Shown here in pieces: positions 24,416 through 36,300 of a stretch of 64,000 bases of DNA. The notes below the pieces were generated by a model. That model searched no databases, was not told where the DNA came from, and was given only the letters and a program-made list of their open reading frames with translations. Both the position numbers and the translations under genes were made by a program. The stretch's first letter is position 1. The number at the start of each line of letters is the position of its first letter. The stretch is from Triatoma infestans (taxonomy: Eukaryota; Arthropoda; Insecta; Hemiptera; Reduviidae), in assembly GCA_011037195.1 (NCBI GenBank), contig JAAEAF010003084.1:1-64000 (forward strand), given 5' to 3'.

Positions 24416-26117
24416 AATAAATAAATAAAATAAATAAAATGGCCTTTTTTGTTAAGTTCATTAAATTTTTTTATATAACTCTACAATAAGTGGGCCAATA
24501 TTCATGCTGTGTATTATTTTCATATACAGAAAGCTTGGTTTTTTAATTCCATGATTTTCAAGAGGCTAATTTTATACGTTCCCTATAACAGATCTCATTT
24601 AATCGCTTAGTTACAAAAACAAAATTGGTGTTAACAATTTATAATAAATGAAATATAAGATTTTTTTTTTTTTACTGTTGTTAAATAAAATTGTATTGTA
24701 CATATATGAACATGTATATGTCATTATGTAAAGATGGATGTATTTCTGCTAATTTTTACTAGTCATAGTAAATTACATATGTAATTTTTTATTTATGTAC
24801 AAACATTTTCCAGTTTCAATATTATACATAGCTAATATATTTTAGAAAATTTTAATTTTATTATTGACATTTAAATATAATGTTCTTCTAAAAGTAATTT
24901 TTTATTGCTACGAATAATATTATAAAATTAATAAAGAACTTCTATTATTTTCTTTATATTATAGTTTATATATTTAGAACTTATTTTATATTTTTGTTAG
25001 GCTGCAACACCGATCGTTGTTTTTATTGGATGGAAAAAAAATCTGATGAATGGCTGTCATTGGATGAAAAAATCTTTCCGTCATTGATGTTTTTTTGTTT
25101 TGTTAATTTATGTTTTGAAATAACAATATCTAAACAACAAAAAAAAGCAGATTTACCATTGCGTACTGTTGAAACTTACATAGAGAAACAGAAACCATCC
25201 TATTGAATGAAATTTCTGGTGTTTTCTATCTGTTCAGTAACCACAAGATTATCACTAGTCCATTTCTTTTCAGTCTTTTGTTGCATTCTGTAGAAGGGAA
25301 AGTTTGCTCAGCTTAGAGGTGAGAGAACTGTGATTTTGTACTAGTGTGTTGGGAAACCGTTTATACTTTATTTTGTAAATTGTAAATTATGGTAATAAGG
25401 CGCGCCAGAAATGAAACAGCAGTTTTATAATGTCTATAGAAGTATAGACTAGTCTATTTCTGTACAAGCTGGAAGATTTGGCAAATCCTAAAATTTCATA
25501 ATTATATAGACTCAGTCTCTAGGGCTTTGTAATTTAAGATCATATTGTAGGGGTATTTGTTTTGTTTAATAATTATTAAATAAATCGATCATTTAATAAT
25601 TATCGAAATTTGTCTATAAAGTCTATCGGTGTGGTTTTACTCTTGTTTATTTGTCTCTAGGTTACTGAACACTTGTGTCATCAGTTGTATCACAGTTGCC
25701 TTATTATGTGCGTATGTTTCTTTAGGAGCCTTTATATGTACCTAAGGATGATTATAGGAATGCATCTGTATTAATCTGCAGCCGCCCATGTTTGTTCGTT
25801 TGTTACATTTCTATATAAAAACACATCTCTGTAATGGAGCCCTCTGTATGGTGAAAACTTATGCCAAGAAAAAACAAAAACTCAGTACTTCCTTTGGTAT
25901 ATTATGTTCTTAACTAATATAAATGGTATTTACAATACTTTCACTTCTTACCTTTTTGAGAATAAAAATTGAAACACAGTAGAACTTCCTTTAGTGTGGC
26001 ATCCTGGTCTGGGATCATCAAAGTGATGATTTTTTTGTTTTTATTCCTCATTATTTCTAATTTTATCGTTAAATTACCTTAATTTGCTTAACTTTATTAA
26101 TAGAAAACTGGACATTT
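24416..26117. other. Downstream of HID1: 3' UTR and spacer
   Basis: Several overlapping AATAAA signals begin within a few bases of the HID1 stop, so the 3' UTR end is unclear. A 70-codon open frame at 24994-25206 has no recognisable similarity and looks incidental. No RNA gene or repeat is evident. Confidence 0.4.
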
Positions 26118-26470
26118 CTTTTAAGGATGCAGTCGCTCTTACGGAGGAAGAGCATAGCGTACAATAAGTGGCAGAACGTTTAGGTCTGTTACGTTCTGCG
26201 GTTCATCGAGTAAGTTACATTTTGGGGAAACTGGAGAACTTGATCGGAGACCAGGAAACGGCCCTAGTCCAAATAGATGGGGACGAAGATTTCTTTCGCT
26301 CTCACTTCTGCGCAATCGGCTTCTTATAGCAACAAACCTCAGGGACAATACATTATGACAATTTCGGGAGACACCGAGAGATCTGTAACTGTTCGAAGAC
26401 GATTGCAAGAAGTAGGCCTGATGGCTAGGAGTTCAACGTCAGGGCTATTTCTAACCAAGAGTCACCGTGT
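26118..26470 (+). pseudogene. Tc1-like transposase N-terminal remnant
   Basis: The broken frames read 'DAVALTEEEHSVQ', 'VAERLGLLRSAVHR', 'ETGELDRRPGNGPS', 'FLSLSLLRNRLL' and then, in another frame, 'SVTVRRRLQEVGLMARSS'. This is the order of the paired-like HTH DNA-binding half of Tc1-type transposases. An in-frame stop after HSVQ and later frameshifts show it is dead. The catalytic half is not seen downstream. Confidence 0.75.
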
Positions 26471-27278
26471 AAGCAGAATTATGTTCAATTTGTGTAATTA
26501 GAAAGAGGCTATGCGGACATTTAATGTAGTCAAAAAACGAATAACTTTCATCTAATTATTTATAATCACTGTCGATGAAATAAATGGAAGAAATAAACAT
26601 TTCTTCAAACAATATATAAATAATTTATTTCAAATAATGCCCAGCTTTGATTATAAGTACTAAAATTATCATTTTTTGTACTCTTGTATCTAAAACATTT
26701 TAAGAAACTGTAATACCGCCAGCTTTTTGTAAGATTATAAATAAGACTTAATTTAATAAATATTTTCAATTTATTAGGTATTAGAATTGAGTGTAATCGC
26801 AGCATGAAACGATGATACACATGGTATGTACCACGATCCTCCTTACAGGTGGCAGAAGTCCGAAATTTCCTTGATGACGAGAAGGGCAAAATGTGGCGAA
26901 CATGTTAGAAGGTACTGGTATAATACATGACAACTTATGCAGGCCATTTGCCTACTTAAAAGAAATTAATGTGTACAAAAAGTTTTAGACCAGGAGTCAA
27001 ATAAGATTAAATATAAATTTGGGTGAAAGAATATCGAGTTAATAATTTTCCCTTGTTTCAAAGCGTAGTATTTGTGGATGTTTTGAGGATATGTAAGTGC
27101 GAAAATAGTAGATTAGATTTTTTTTATTCCGGAGCTGAAAGAAGTTTAGCACACTTGAATAAATAGCTTCGTTAAGTTAAAGTTATATAAGTAAGCTTGA
27201 TGATAGAAGATATGTGATTTTAACGAGCTGTGATTCATTGACAGGTTTTAAGTAAAACACAACTTAAAAATATTAAAA
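26471..27278. other. Spacer between Tc1 remnant and SPOUT1
   Basis: AT-rich sequence without a recognisable gene. A minus-strand open frame at 26605-26889 has no family features. Confidence 0.4.
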
Positions 27279-27284
27279 TTTATT
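27279..27284 (-). terminator. Polyadenylation signal of SPOUT1
   Basis: AATAAA on the minus strand, 31 nt past the SPOUT1 stop codon. Confidence 0.55.
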
Positions 27285-27315
27285 AACAAGGTAAAATACT
27301 TTGAACATTGCAAAT

Positions 27316-30200
27316 TCATGTTGACTCAGATTCAGAAAAGAATTTACCAGTAATAACAGCTAATGAAATAAGGACGGCTTCTTCAGTTCTTATTGTGCGT
27401 GTACCTTGATTAGGGCATGTGTTCAGATAGTGATCAAATAAAAGAGTAACATCATCTACATCTATTCTTTTATCTGATTCTAAGGCAAATTCAAGTCCTT
27501 TTAGTCCACCAAACACTATAAGCAAATGTAATTTCTTTTTCTTGTTAAAACTTACATTATTAATTGCTACTCCTTTGTCAGAAGTACCGATTGTAAGATT
27601 GTATCCTTTTTTATAAGGACAATGTGTAAAAACATCCGAAATTGAAGCAGCAAGTCGTACTTTGTAACCCCAATAATAGCCTAATTTAATTTTTGGTTCT
27701 AAAGGTGTAACTACTATTCCGTTCAATTTATGTGAGCCTTGGTTTTTAGGAGGTAATTTCACAGTTACTCTGGTCCCGGGTTCTAACTTTTTATCCAGTT
27801 TCACTTGAGTAGTTAGGCCTATTTCTGCAAAGGATTTTTGGCCATTCTTGTTTGTTTTATCAACGACTACACCCTCTCTGTAACAAAAAACAAATGCCTT
27901 AAATAATTTGCATCCCTTTGAAACAGTGTTATGAACTAAACAAATTTTGTGCGGACAGAATCAGAAAATACCAACCTATAAATAGATATCTGATGGGATC
28001 TGAAATGATGCGGTGCTTCAACTGGGTTTAGTAAACCAACATATCTCAAATCTTGATCCAATGGAAATAACAATTTACGAAGGTACTGGGGGCATTCCAG
28101 ATATTGCAATAATTTAGCAAAATATTCGCAGTTTTTCCAAGTATTACTTTCGCCTTCTTCTTCGCTTGTTTTCTCATCTAATGAACTACAAGTATCATCA
28201 AATATAACGATCTAAAACAAACGTCCCAAATTAATATAGAAAAAATAATGGTTAGAATGAGGTGGATACAAACTGATTTTTAAATTAAAAAAACTGAAGA
28301 TTATTAGACTCCTAGACAATAGTATATTTACTCTAGAATTTGATACGATTTACGCGATCCGAAATATTTTAATCGCTTATTGCTTCTTCGTATTAGAGAC
28401 TTGAATTAGAGTAAAAACCTGGTATGATCTGCCGTTGTCCTACCTAACTGTTGAGGAAACAAAATTATCTTCCATTAAACTTACTGCAAAAGTTACATTT
28501 TCCTTTAAGAAGGATTACTATATGGATCAATTCATAAAAGTATTATGACAGGATAACAACTGAGTGCACTCTTGAGAACATCTACATTGATATTTAACCC
28601 AACGAATTTGCCCAGGCCGCCAGGAAAAGTGCCCTTGCAGGGATTTTTCAGCAATATTTCTGTTGCCAGAGTCATCTGGGCACTGTGCTTTAAACTTCTA
28701 TGCAGAAATGAAGCACTTGACGTTGAAGAGTATTTAGAAAAAATTGTCCCGCTTGATTCTTAGACAGCTCATTGGAAATACAAATCTGCGAAGGCACATT
28801 TGGAGAGAAATAGAGTGAAGGGGCGTATCCACCGAAGTTTGAAGTTGAAACCGATATGCCTTCATTATGGATTGTAAGGAAAGGATCAAGTGACAATCCA
28901 GTGAACTATTTCAAAGAGATTAAAAGAATAGGGCTGTCTGTCAGAGAGAAAACAGTAGATCAAACTTCTAACTGCCAATATGTCGAAATAGGGTATTTTA
29001 ACTCTAAATTTGCAAGTGTCATGATTATCAACAGAGAACTTCTATTTTATCAACATAAATTCTGCAATGTGGGTTGATTCTATTGGCTGATGAGAATTCT
29101 ATTTTCCCACGATCTGAGCCACAATGCCGAGTAATCTGACCCTGACTCCTAAAGATACATAGCTATTAACAAATAATTTTGTAACGACAAGAGGTTATAT
29201 TCCGAGGCTATCGTTAATTAGGGAAAAAATAGCGTTACGATAAATGCAGAAAATGCTATAATAGTTTCCAATCTCCGTTAACAGAGCTCTGTGCTTTTGA
29301 GCATAATATTTTTAAGGGAATGGTATGAGGAAAATAAGGCCCAAATCTGTAGAATGTCGCTAATAAGGAAGAAATTAGAGCATATAATTGATTTACTGAA
29401 AAGCATGTTAAATTTATCCAATATTTCCAAATCTTCTAGACACCAAGGTTTTCCTTAATAAAAAAAAAAAAGATAAGCCTCAAGAATAACTTTGAACCTT
29501 TTTTAAATATGTGTAAACTTAAAATTATTTCTTTTATGAAAAACTCAAAGTGAATTAAAAAGTCTCTCGGAAGATCGCAGAATTCTGCTTTTAAATTGTT
29601 GGAAACTAATTGTAAATTACATTTTAATTATGAACTGTAATTTACATTTTTAGATCAAAATGGACTGTTCTTCCTACCTGAATGTACAGTTTCAACATTT
29701 TTAAAATCGAAGTTAAAATTAGGTGACTATAAAAAACTAAAGCCAACATATTTCATGTAATAATTTTATTTTTCCAGAAACAAATTTATTTAAATACGCT
29801 TATCTTCTAAATTTAAAAATTTAGCAGAAGTTTAATGATTAACTATTTAATAAGTAATAACTAATAAATAAAATGAAATAAAAGAAAACCAATTTTTAGA
29901 ACTTACTTCATCGACATTATAAATACAAGCAGCTCTTGCAATTTGTCCCACAACGTAAGTTTGTAGTTCAGTACATTGCACAGTATCCAATATTGATCCT
30001 GGAAGAGCTATACTAATAGTTTTTACGTTCTTACTGAGATTAATATCTTCAGAAATAATTTCTTTATCATATGTTTCTTTCTCTATTTCTTGCTGAAGTT
30101 CCTGATTTTTTTTTAGATATTCTTCTATTTCTTTACTTTTCCGCTTTTTTCTCATAGCATGTTGTTTTCTCCAATCTGTTGGCTTACGTACAGGTGGCAT
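27316..30200 (-). CDS. SPOUT1: SPOUT-domain RNA methyltransferase (C9orf114/CENP-32 family)
   Basis: Three minus-strand exons, 30200-29907, 28211-27976 and 27877-27316, join in phase to 1092 nt, a complete 363-aa protein close to the family length. The basic N-terminus (RKPTDWRKQHAMRKKRKSK) is followed by TISIALPGSILD, a conserved block of the family, then QTYVVGQIARAACIYNVDE, QYLECPQYLRKLLFP, GLLNPVEAPHHFR, REGVVVD, LEPGTRVTVKL and GYYWGYKVRLA. The C-terminal GYDLTIGTS-like, VVFGGLKGLE and NTCPNQGTRTIRTEEA segments form the knotted SAM-binding SPOUT fold. Family knowledge: the human protein is a putative rRNA/tRNA-type methyltransferase that also localises to spindle and centromere. Intron 1 is 1.7 kb and may hold an old LINE scrap. 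Confidence 0.95.
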
Positions 30201-30552
30201 TGCAGAACTAACAAAAAAAAATGAAACACAGAGCTTACATACAAATAATGTTTACAAACACTTTACAAGAATAGTGGTAACATCATTGCAACCTACTCCG
30301 CATGTGGCACGAGGGTTGCTGATTTTGGAAAATGGTTATTTAACCATTCACTAGAATGCAGGCCCAAGTATAAGAAGTCGAATATACAAATTTCTAATCC
30401 TTTTTTTGTAGCTGCTTTTTTGAAGTTGCAGAGAAGTCAAAGATGTTCCAAGGAAACTTTTATTTTATGGTGAACCATTTATAATTTCCGTACAAGAAAT
30501 GTATGAAGAAGTTTCCCAAATTAAAATAGGCTTTTTTTTTTGCGTCTCAACA

Positions 30553-30705
30553 TCTGTGGTCATTTGCGCGCGGAGCCTTCTCAGTGCACTGCCGGCCTCC
30601 GGAGTGAGCTGTAGGGGCTCCTAGGAAGAGAAAAGCTAAGGGTAACCGGCTGGATTCGAACCCGTGATCTCCGCGTTGCTAGTCCAGCGCGCCACCCAAG
30701 GCTTT
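30553..30705 (-). repeat. tRNA-derived SINE copy (5' truncated)
   Basis: On the minus strand it contains GACTAGCAACGCGG and a perfect B box GGTTCGAATCC, then the body ending GGCAGTGCACTGAGAAGGCT. The same body follows the tRNA-like head in the copy at 41620-41820. The A box is missing. Confidence 0.6.
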
Positions 30706-31066
30706 TAAATAGGTGCGAATACGCGGTCAGTGTTATTTGGTCAGTGCACTGACGGGAACCCGGCCAGTCACTAACCAGGTTGTTTACACGAGAGAAGTAA
30801 ATTGTCAGTATTTTCACTAATGCTAAGTGTCTACTTGAGACAAAGTCTCGAGATCAGTCTCGAGTGTTGTCCATTTGAGATCACTTTCGCTCTCGAGACA
30901 GTTTTCTGAGATTCGACGTCACTGCAGTCTCGAGACCAGGAACATTTCGTGTTCACTTGAGAGTCAACTCGCAGTTTGTTTATTTTTATCTTTTCTTTCC
31001 TAATGGATTCGCGTCAGGCTCTAGCTTTTATAATTGCGTATAAAATTGCGGAGAGTGGAAAGAGTA

Positions 31067-31779
31067 GTTTTTACTTTCTCTTATTCCTAGTAAGTGAAGT
31101 ATTGAAATCGTGTCAAATTTTCGATATCGAGTTTTCACCGGAAATATCCGTTCTGAGGTCCCTGAGTACAAAAAAGTGGGTTTTAGCAAAGGGTCTGTGT
31201 GTCTGCATGTGTGTTATATATGTGAACAGCATAGCTCAAAAACGAAAAACCGTAGAAAGTTGAAACTTGATATTCTGTTTAGGTATCACCATGAGATCTG
31301 ACAGTACGTTATCTGTCAAAATTCCTCAACCGAAAGGACCACTTTACTGTTTTTTTTTAATTATGTTTTTGTAATTTTCTCAAAAATGGCTCCGACGAAT
31401 ATCTTCAAACTTGGTATATCGACTACATATACAAAGAGCTACAAATTTTATTTGAAATATTTCTCCGGGAAAATTCATTTATGGGCACTTTTCGGGGATG
31501 GGTGGGGTTATGTTTTTCACTGAAGTGCTCTCATTGTTGATTATACAATACTACCATCCGAACAAAATTCATTAGAACTTAATAGATGGCCAAAATACCG
31601 AGTTTCAAGAAAATTAGTAAACCGGGTGTACGCTTTTACTGAACATTTTTTTCAGTTTTCGACGAATTTCATCAAATTTAGTTTAAATCTGTGGGAGCAA
31701 AATTGAACAGGAAAAATTATTCTTTTCTCATCTTTTTTTTGTGTTTATGTTTTATTTACAAAATAAATATCGAAATTCA
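31067..31779 (+). repeat. Dispersed repeat family copy inside the Harbinger-like element
   Basis: Begins with TACTTTCTCTTATTCCTAG and runs through TTTTCACCGG, 'gtgaacagcatagctcaaaaacg', 'gatattctgtttaggta' and 'ggctccgacgaatatcttc'. The same order, inverted, is seen at 61985-62345. The endogenous retrovirus at 31780 interrupts it; a small remainder probably continues after 38882. Confidence 0.7.
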
Positions 31780-32012
31780 AGTTATGACACATCTCTCGGA
31801 AAAGTACCAGTGCCGAGTCAGCAAAGGCTGCTTTTATATAAATACAGCCACCGACCAGCAGGCAGGCAGTTCTCCATTCACCACCAGACAGTTCACATCT
31901 AATTTCATATATATAACCAATTGTTCAGTTATTATTATTATTAATTTAATATTGTAATTTCTAATAAAACTCTTTTTTTAAAAAGGCTAGTCCAGGCTCT
32001 TGTAACATAACT
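31780..32012 (+). repeat. 5' LTR
   Basis: Starts AGTTATG and ends CATAACT, a perfect 7-bp terminal inverted repeat. Contains a TATA-type box TATATAAAT at about 31836 and AATAAA at 31963-31968. Identical in length (233 bp) and apparently in sequence to the 3' LTR. Confidence 0.95.
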
Positions 32013-32029
32013 GGCGCCCGAACAGGGAC
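32012..32029 (+). promoter_or_regulatory. Primer-binding site, tRNA-Lys type
   Basis: TGGCGCCCGAACAGGGAC overlaps the last base of the 5' LTR. It is the complement expected for the 3' end of a lysine tRNA and is the same 18-mer used by lentiviruses. Confidence 0.85.
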
Positions 32030-32270
32030 TGCGAAGGCTTAAGTCTAGTGCGACCACTTGTCTCACTTGCGACCATTTGTCTCGAAGAAGACTTGAAGCT
32101 CCCACATCAGTGGCTAATTCGCAGCACCCCCACCTACAAGAACCAGGACCATCCTCAGAAGCAAGAAGAAAGGCAAGCTGGCGAATCAACAGCAGCGAAC
32201 TAAGGTTGTAAGTAGCTCATCTATCATTAAACCTTCCAAATTAGTACTCCCCAAAGAAACTATCCCTGAA

Positions 32271-33395
32271 ATGGCCCAAGTAAATTACAAAATCTCCAAA
32301 GAAGACTATGACCACATCCCCTACTTTGACGGAAACCCTTCCGAGCTAGCGTTCTTCTGCGAGATTGTTGAGAGTGCTTTCGCTACTGTCTGCGCAGAAA
32401 ATATAGTCGAAAGGGACTACAACCATAACATTCTATTTATAAAAGTAAAAAGTAAATTAGTAGGGCCCGCTAGAAATATCCTTCTCTCTAACAATGTGGA
32501 CCACTTACTGAATTTATTAAAACACTTAAGAGAAAGTTTTGCCGACTCGAGGTCTTACGAGATATTAAAAGATGAAATTTTCCAAACGAAAATGCATGCT
32601 AGAGAGTCTCCCATTGACTTCGTCAATAGGATACAGGAGCTGAGAAACTTAGTTTATATTAGACTTAAACTGGACGGACTCACAGCAGACACACTAAAAC
32701 AAATAATAACAAGAGTAGACAAAGAAATAATTTTTCATGTCTACAAATGCTTACCTCCGACATTAAGCAACCATATCATGATATTCGACCCCAACACTCT
32801 AGACGAAGTACGGAGCATAATTTATAACAAATGTTCTTTTATCGTAGCTAACCTAAATTCGTCCAAAAGGCCCAACCAACCATTTCGAAAACCAAACCAG
32901 TACAACCAATACCAACAACCTTACAGACAACCATACACTTACAGACCAAGCCCACAACACTTCGCACCACGCGTCCCCATGGCTCAAGCCCCTAGCTACC
33001 AGTACAAACCAATCGAATATAATCCCAAACCTATAGAGCCTACTCCCCAGACCTCTCGTTATCAGTCCCAACCTCAACGACCGAACGTCGGACAATCCTA
33101 CCATCCGAATCACCCAAACAATCCTGAACACCCCTTCAATCGACCCAGACTACCCCCTGGTTACTTCTCGCAAAACACTGTGTCTATGCGTACTGCGGGC
33201 AGACCCAGGTTCAAAGATTACATCTCACCGCATGAACTGACTCACTGTCAGCAGGAAAATTATTCGGAACCCGACAAAACATACGATGACAGGATTTCCC
33301 GACTAGAGAATTCTCTTGAAAAAATCACTGAAAAATTTGATCATTTTTTAGACGTTGGCCACGGGAGCCAAGAAGGCCCCCCGAATACAATTTAA
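32271..33395 (+). CDS. gag: Gag polyprotein of the endogenous retrovirus
   Basis: 374-aa frame with ATG at 32271 about 240 nt after the primer-binding site. The first 200 residues look like a gypsy-type capsid region (for example FDGNPSELAFFCEIVESAF and the 'ESPIDFVNRIQELRN' stretch). Residues 200-310 are Pro/Gln/Tyr-rich and basic, replacing the usual zinc knuckle; I see no CCHC motif. The last 30 residues are a probable coiled coil (RISRLENSLEKITEKFDHF). The frame overlaps the open pol frame by 55 nt, with a slippery heptamer in the overlap. Confidence 0.92.
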   Translation: MAQVNYKISKEDYDHIPYFDGNPSELAFFCEIVESAFATVCAENIVERDYNHNILFIKVKSKLVGPARNILLSNNVDHLLNLLKHLRESFADSRSYEILKDEIFQTKMHARESPIDFVNRIQELRNLVYIRLKLDGLTADTLKQIITRVDKEIIFHVYKCLPPTLSNHIMIFDPNTLDEVRSIIYNKCSFIVANLNSSKRPNQPFRKPNQYNQYQQPYRQPYTYRPSPQHFAPRVPMAQAPSYQYKPIEYNPKPIEPTPQTSRYQSQPQRPNVGQSYHPNHPNNPEHPFNRPRLPPGYFSQNTVSMRTAGRPRFKDYISPHELTHCQQENYSEPDKTYDDRISRLENSLEKITEKFDHFLDVGHGSQEGPPNTI

Positions 33396-36300
33396 ATTTA
33401 GTGGACAAATCTCTCCCGCACTTCGAAGACAGACACGGACGGAAATGGCTCGTTGACACCGGATCAGCCGAGAACTACATAAATCCTAGCGTTGTCCCGA
33501 CTGACGTAACACTATCTAACGACCCATTCATAATAACGACACCCGCAGGTAAAAAGAAGGGAGAACAATCTTGCACCCTCAATATACAAGATACTTTTCA
33601 CGTAAAGTTAGACACTAAATTCCACCTCTTCCCCTTTTCAGACAAATATGACATTTTACTAGGACATAAGACCATGCAAGAACTTGGCGTGAGCATAGAC
33701 CTAAACAATAATGTCCTTTCCTATCCCCAAGGCACAATCCCCCTGAAATTCACCCTTAACGCCACAAGCGACGATCCAAATATAATCAACATAGAGCAAG
33801 GTGTCAATTTCATAGAGTTACCAGTAAAAAATAAGGAATTAAAATACGGGCTAATTAAGGAGAATATAAAATTAAATGATAAGGTCACGGTAAAAGAAGG
33901 CCTTTATAACATTAGTAATAATAAAATTCTATGCGAAGTCGAATCCAAAGAAGTAATGGCCATTTGCCCCGAACCGATGGACGTTGACGAACCGCAAGAA
34001 ATTTGTACAGACATCCCCGACATAGTAATGACCAATTGTCCCGAAATGTCCGGTGATCCTGTCTTAAAAGAAATAAAAAAGGAAATCCCTACTTTAATTA
34101 GAACTAGCCACATGAACGAAGAAGAAAAGGGAAAAATAACTAAATTACTTCAAGAATATCCCCAAATAATAAAAAGGGAAAATGATCGCCTAAGTTCTAC
34201 CAATCTCTTAAAACACAAAATACGAACCACCGACGACAACCCGGTATACACCCGAAATTATAGATACCCGGAAGTCTACCGGAAGGACGTACAAGTCGAA
34301 ATTGACAAACTACTAGAGAACAAAATTATACAGCACTCGAACTCCCCCTACAACAGCCCAATTTGGGTAGTACCAAAGAAACCAGACGCCTCCGGTAAAA
34401 AGAAAATAAGAATGGTCATAGACTACCGCAAACTCAACAACAAGGCAATCGAAGACAAATTCCCCCTTCCTAACATTGAGGACTTATTCGGCAAAATAGG
34501 ACGCGCGACTTACTTTTCGGCCATTGACTTAGCTTCGGGATTCCATCAGATTGAAATGGACCCCGAATCAATCCCCAAGACAGCGTTCTCTACAGAAGAC
34601 GGACATTACGAGTTCTTACGCCTACCCTTCGGACTTAAGAATGCACCCCCCACTTTCCAGAGGGCCATGAATTCCATTTTTTCTAGGATCCCTAACGTAC
34701 TGGTGTACATGGACGACATTATAATCTTCTCCGACAATCTGGACGAACACGTAAAACACCTTAAGACGGTTTTTGAGAAACTAAAACAACATAACTTAAA
34801 GATACAGCTGGACAAAACTGAGTTCTGCAATAGAGAACTACTCTTCCTAGGACACATTATATCAGACAAAGGAATACAACCAAACCCGGCAAAATTAGAA
34901 GCCATCGCAAAATTCCCTCTCCCTAAAACAGAAAAACAAATCAAACAGTTTTTAGGACTAACTGGCTACTACCGTAAGATGATAAAAAATTACGCTAAAA
35001 TAGCTAGACCACTGACTCTCGCACTCAGGAAAAACAGAACCTTAGTGATTGACGACGACTACAAAAAAGCTTTTGAAACCCTCAAATCCCTTCTACAGAA
35101 CAGCCCTATCTTACGACTACCGGACTTCGAAAAGCCTTTTCTCCTTACAACAGACGCCTCCAATTATGCTATAGGAGCAGTCCTATCCCAAAACATTGAC
35201 GGAAAAGACCTCCCCATATCCTTTGCCTCCCGCACATTAAACAGACAAGAAGAGAATTACTCTACAATAGAGAAGGAATTATTAGCTATCGTTTGGGCGT
35301 GCAAACATTTCAGACCTTACATATACGGACGTAAATTTATCATACAGACGGACCACAAACCTCTACAGTGGCTACATAATCTAAAAGAACCCAACTCCAA
35401 ACTTATCCGCTGGAAATTACAACTAGCCGACTTCGACTTTGACGTTAAGTACGTCCAAGGAAAGACTAACGTAGTAGCAGACGCACTATCGCGAAACCCA
35501 CCAGAGGAACAACACCTAAACGCCGTAGAAACCTCTTCTCCAGATCCAGAAGAAATCCTAAACGAATTCCTTTCTGCCCCTTCACCTGAAACCAGTGACG
35601 AAATCCTAGAAGACCTAGCACGAGTTCTAAACATCACTGACGAAGACGACAATGAGAGTTTGCAAACGCAGCACTCTCAAGACTCCTCTAACAGCCAAAT
35701 TAAAATAGTAGACGACAAGGCCCGTTGTATTAACGTAGAAAAATTTCAAATTGTCCTGACCCGCGGTAACCCGGAGACGAAAATCCCAATAGACAGACCC
35801 TTCAACAAAACTAGATATAACTGGTACACGAGGTACCCTTACTCTAACGACATTGAAGAATACTGCCTAGAGTACTTCCAACCTAACCACACATACGGCG
35901 TCCTATGCTCACCCCCAATCGAAAACTCAATCGACGAACAAATCTACGACCAAATCTTTGCCCACCTGACAAACATAGTAAAAGAAAAGTTTCCTACGGT
36001 CAAACTCAAGCGGTACTACACCAAAAGACTCGACGTAACGGACACCTCAGAGCAGGAGGAAATAATCCTAAACCGACATGTAGGCAAGACCGCACATAGA
36101 GGTATTCATGAGGTTTACAACAACTTATCACAGCGATACTACTGGCCCAAGATGTTAGAGTTAATAACAAAAGTAATTAACAATTGTTCCCTGTGCAAGG
36201 AAGTCAAATACGAACGCAAACCAATTAGACAAGTTTACGAACTTACACCTACACCCTCTAAACCATTCGAAAAACTCCAGGGAGACATACTACACTACGA

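Noticed and set aside
24994..25206. 70-codon frame downstream of HID1
   Set aside because: No similarity recognised; it lies in probable HID1 3' UTR.
28560..28760. Possible old LINE RNase H tail in SPOUT1 intron 1
   Set aside because: 'GGCACTGTGCTTTAAAC' resembles the LINE segment encoding GHCALRRHF at 14.7 kb, but the match is too short to call.
30640..30690. Candidate tRNA gene on the minus strand (B box present)
   Set aside because: No A box, acceptor stem or cloverleaf; it is a SINE copy.
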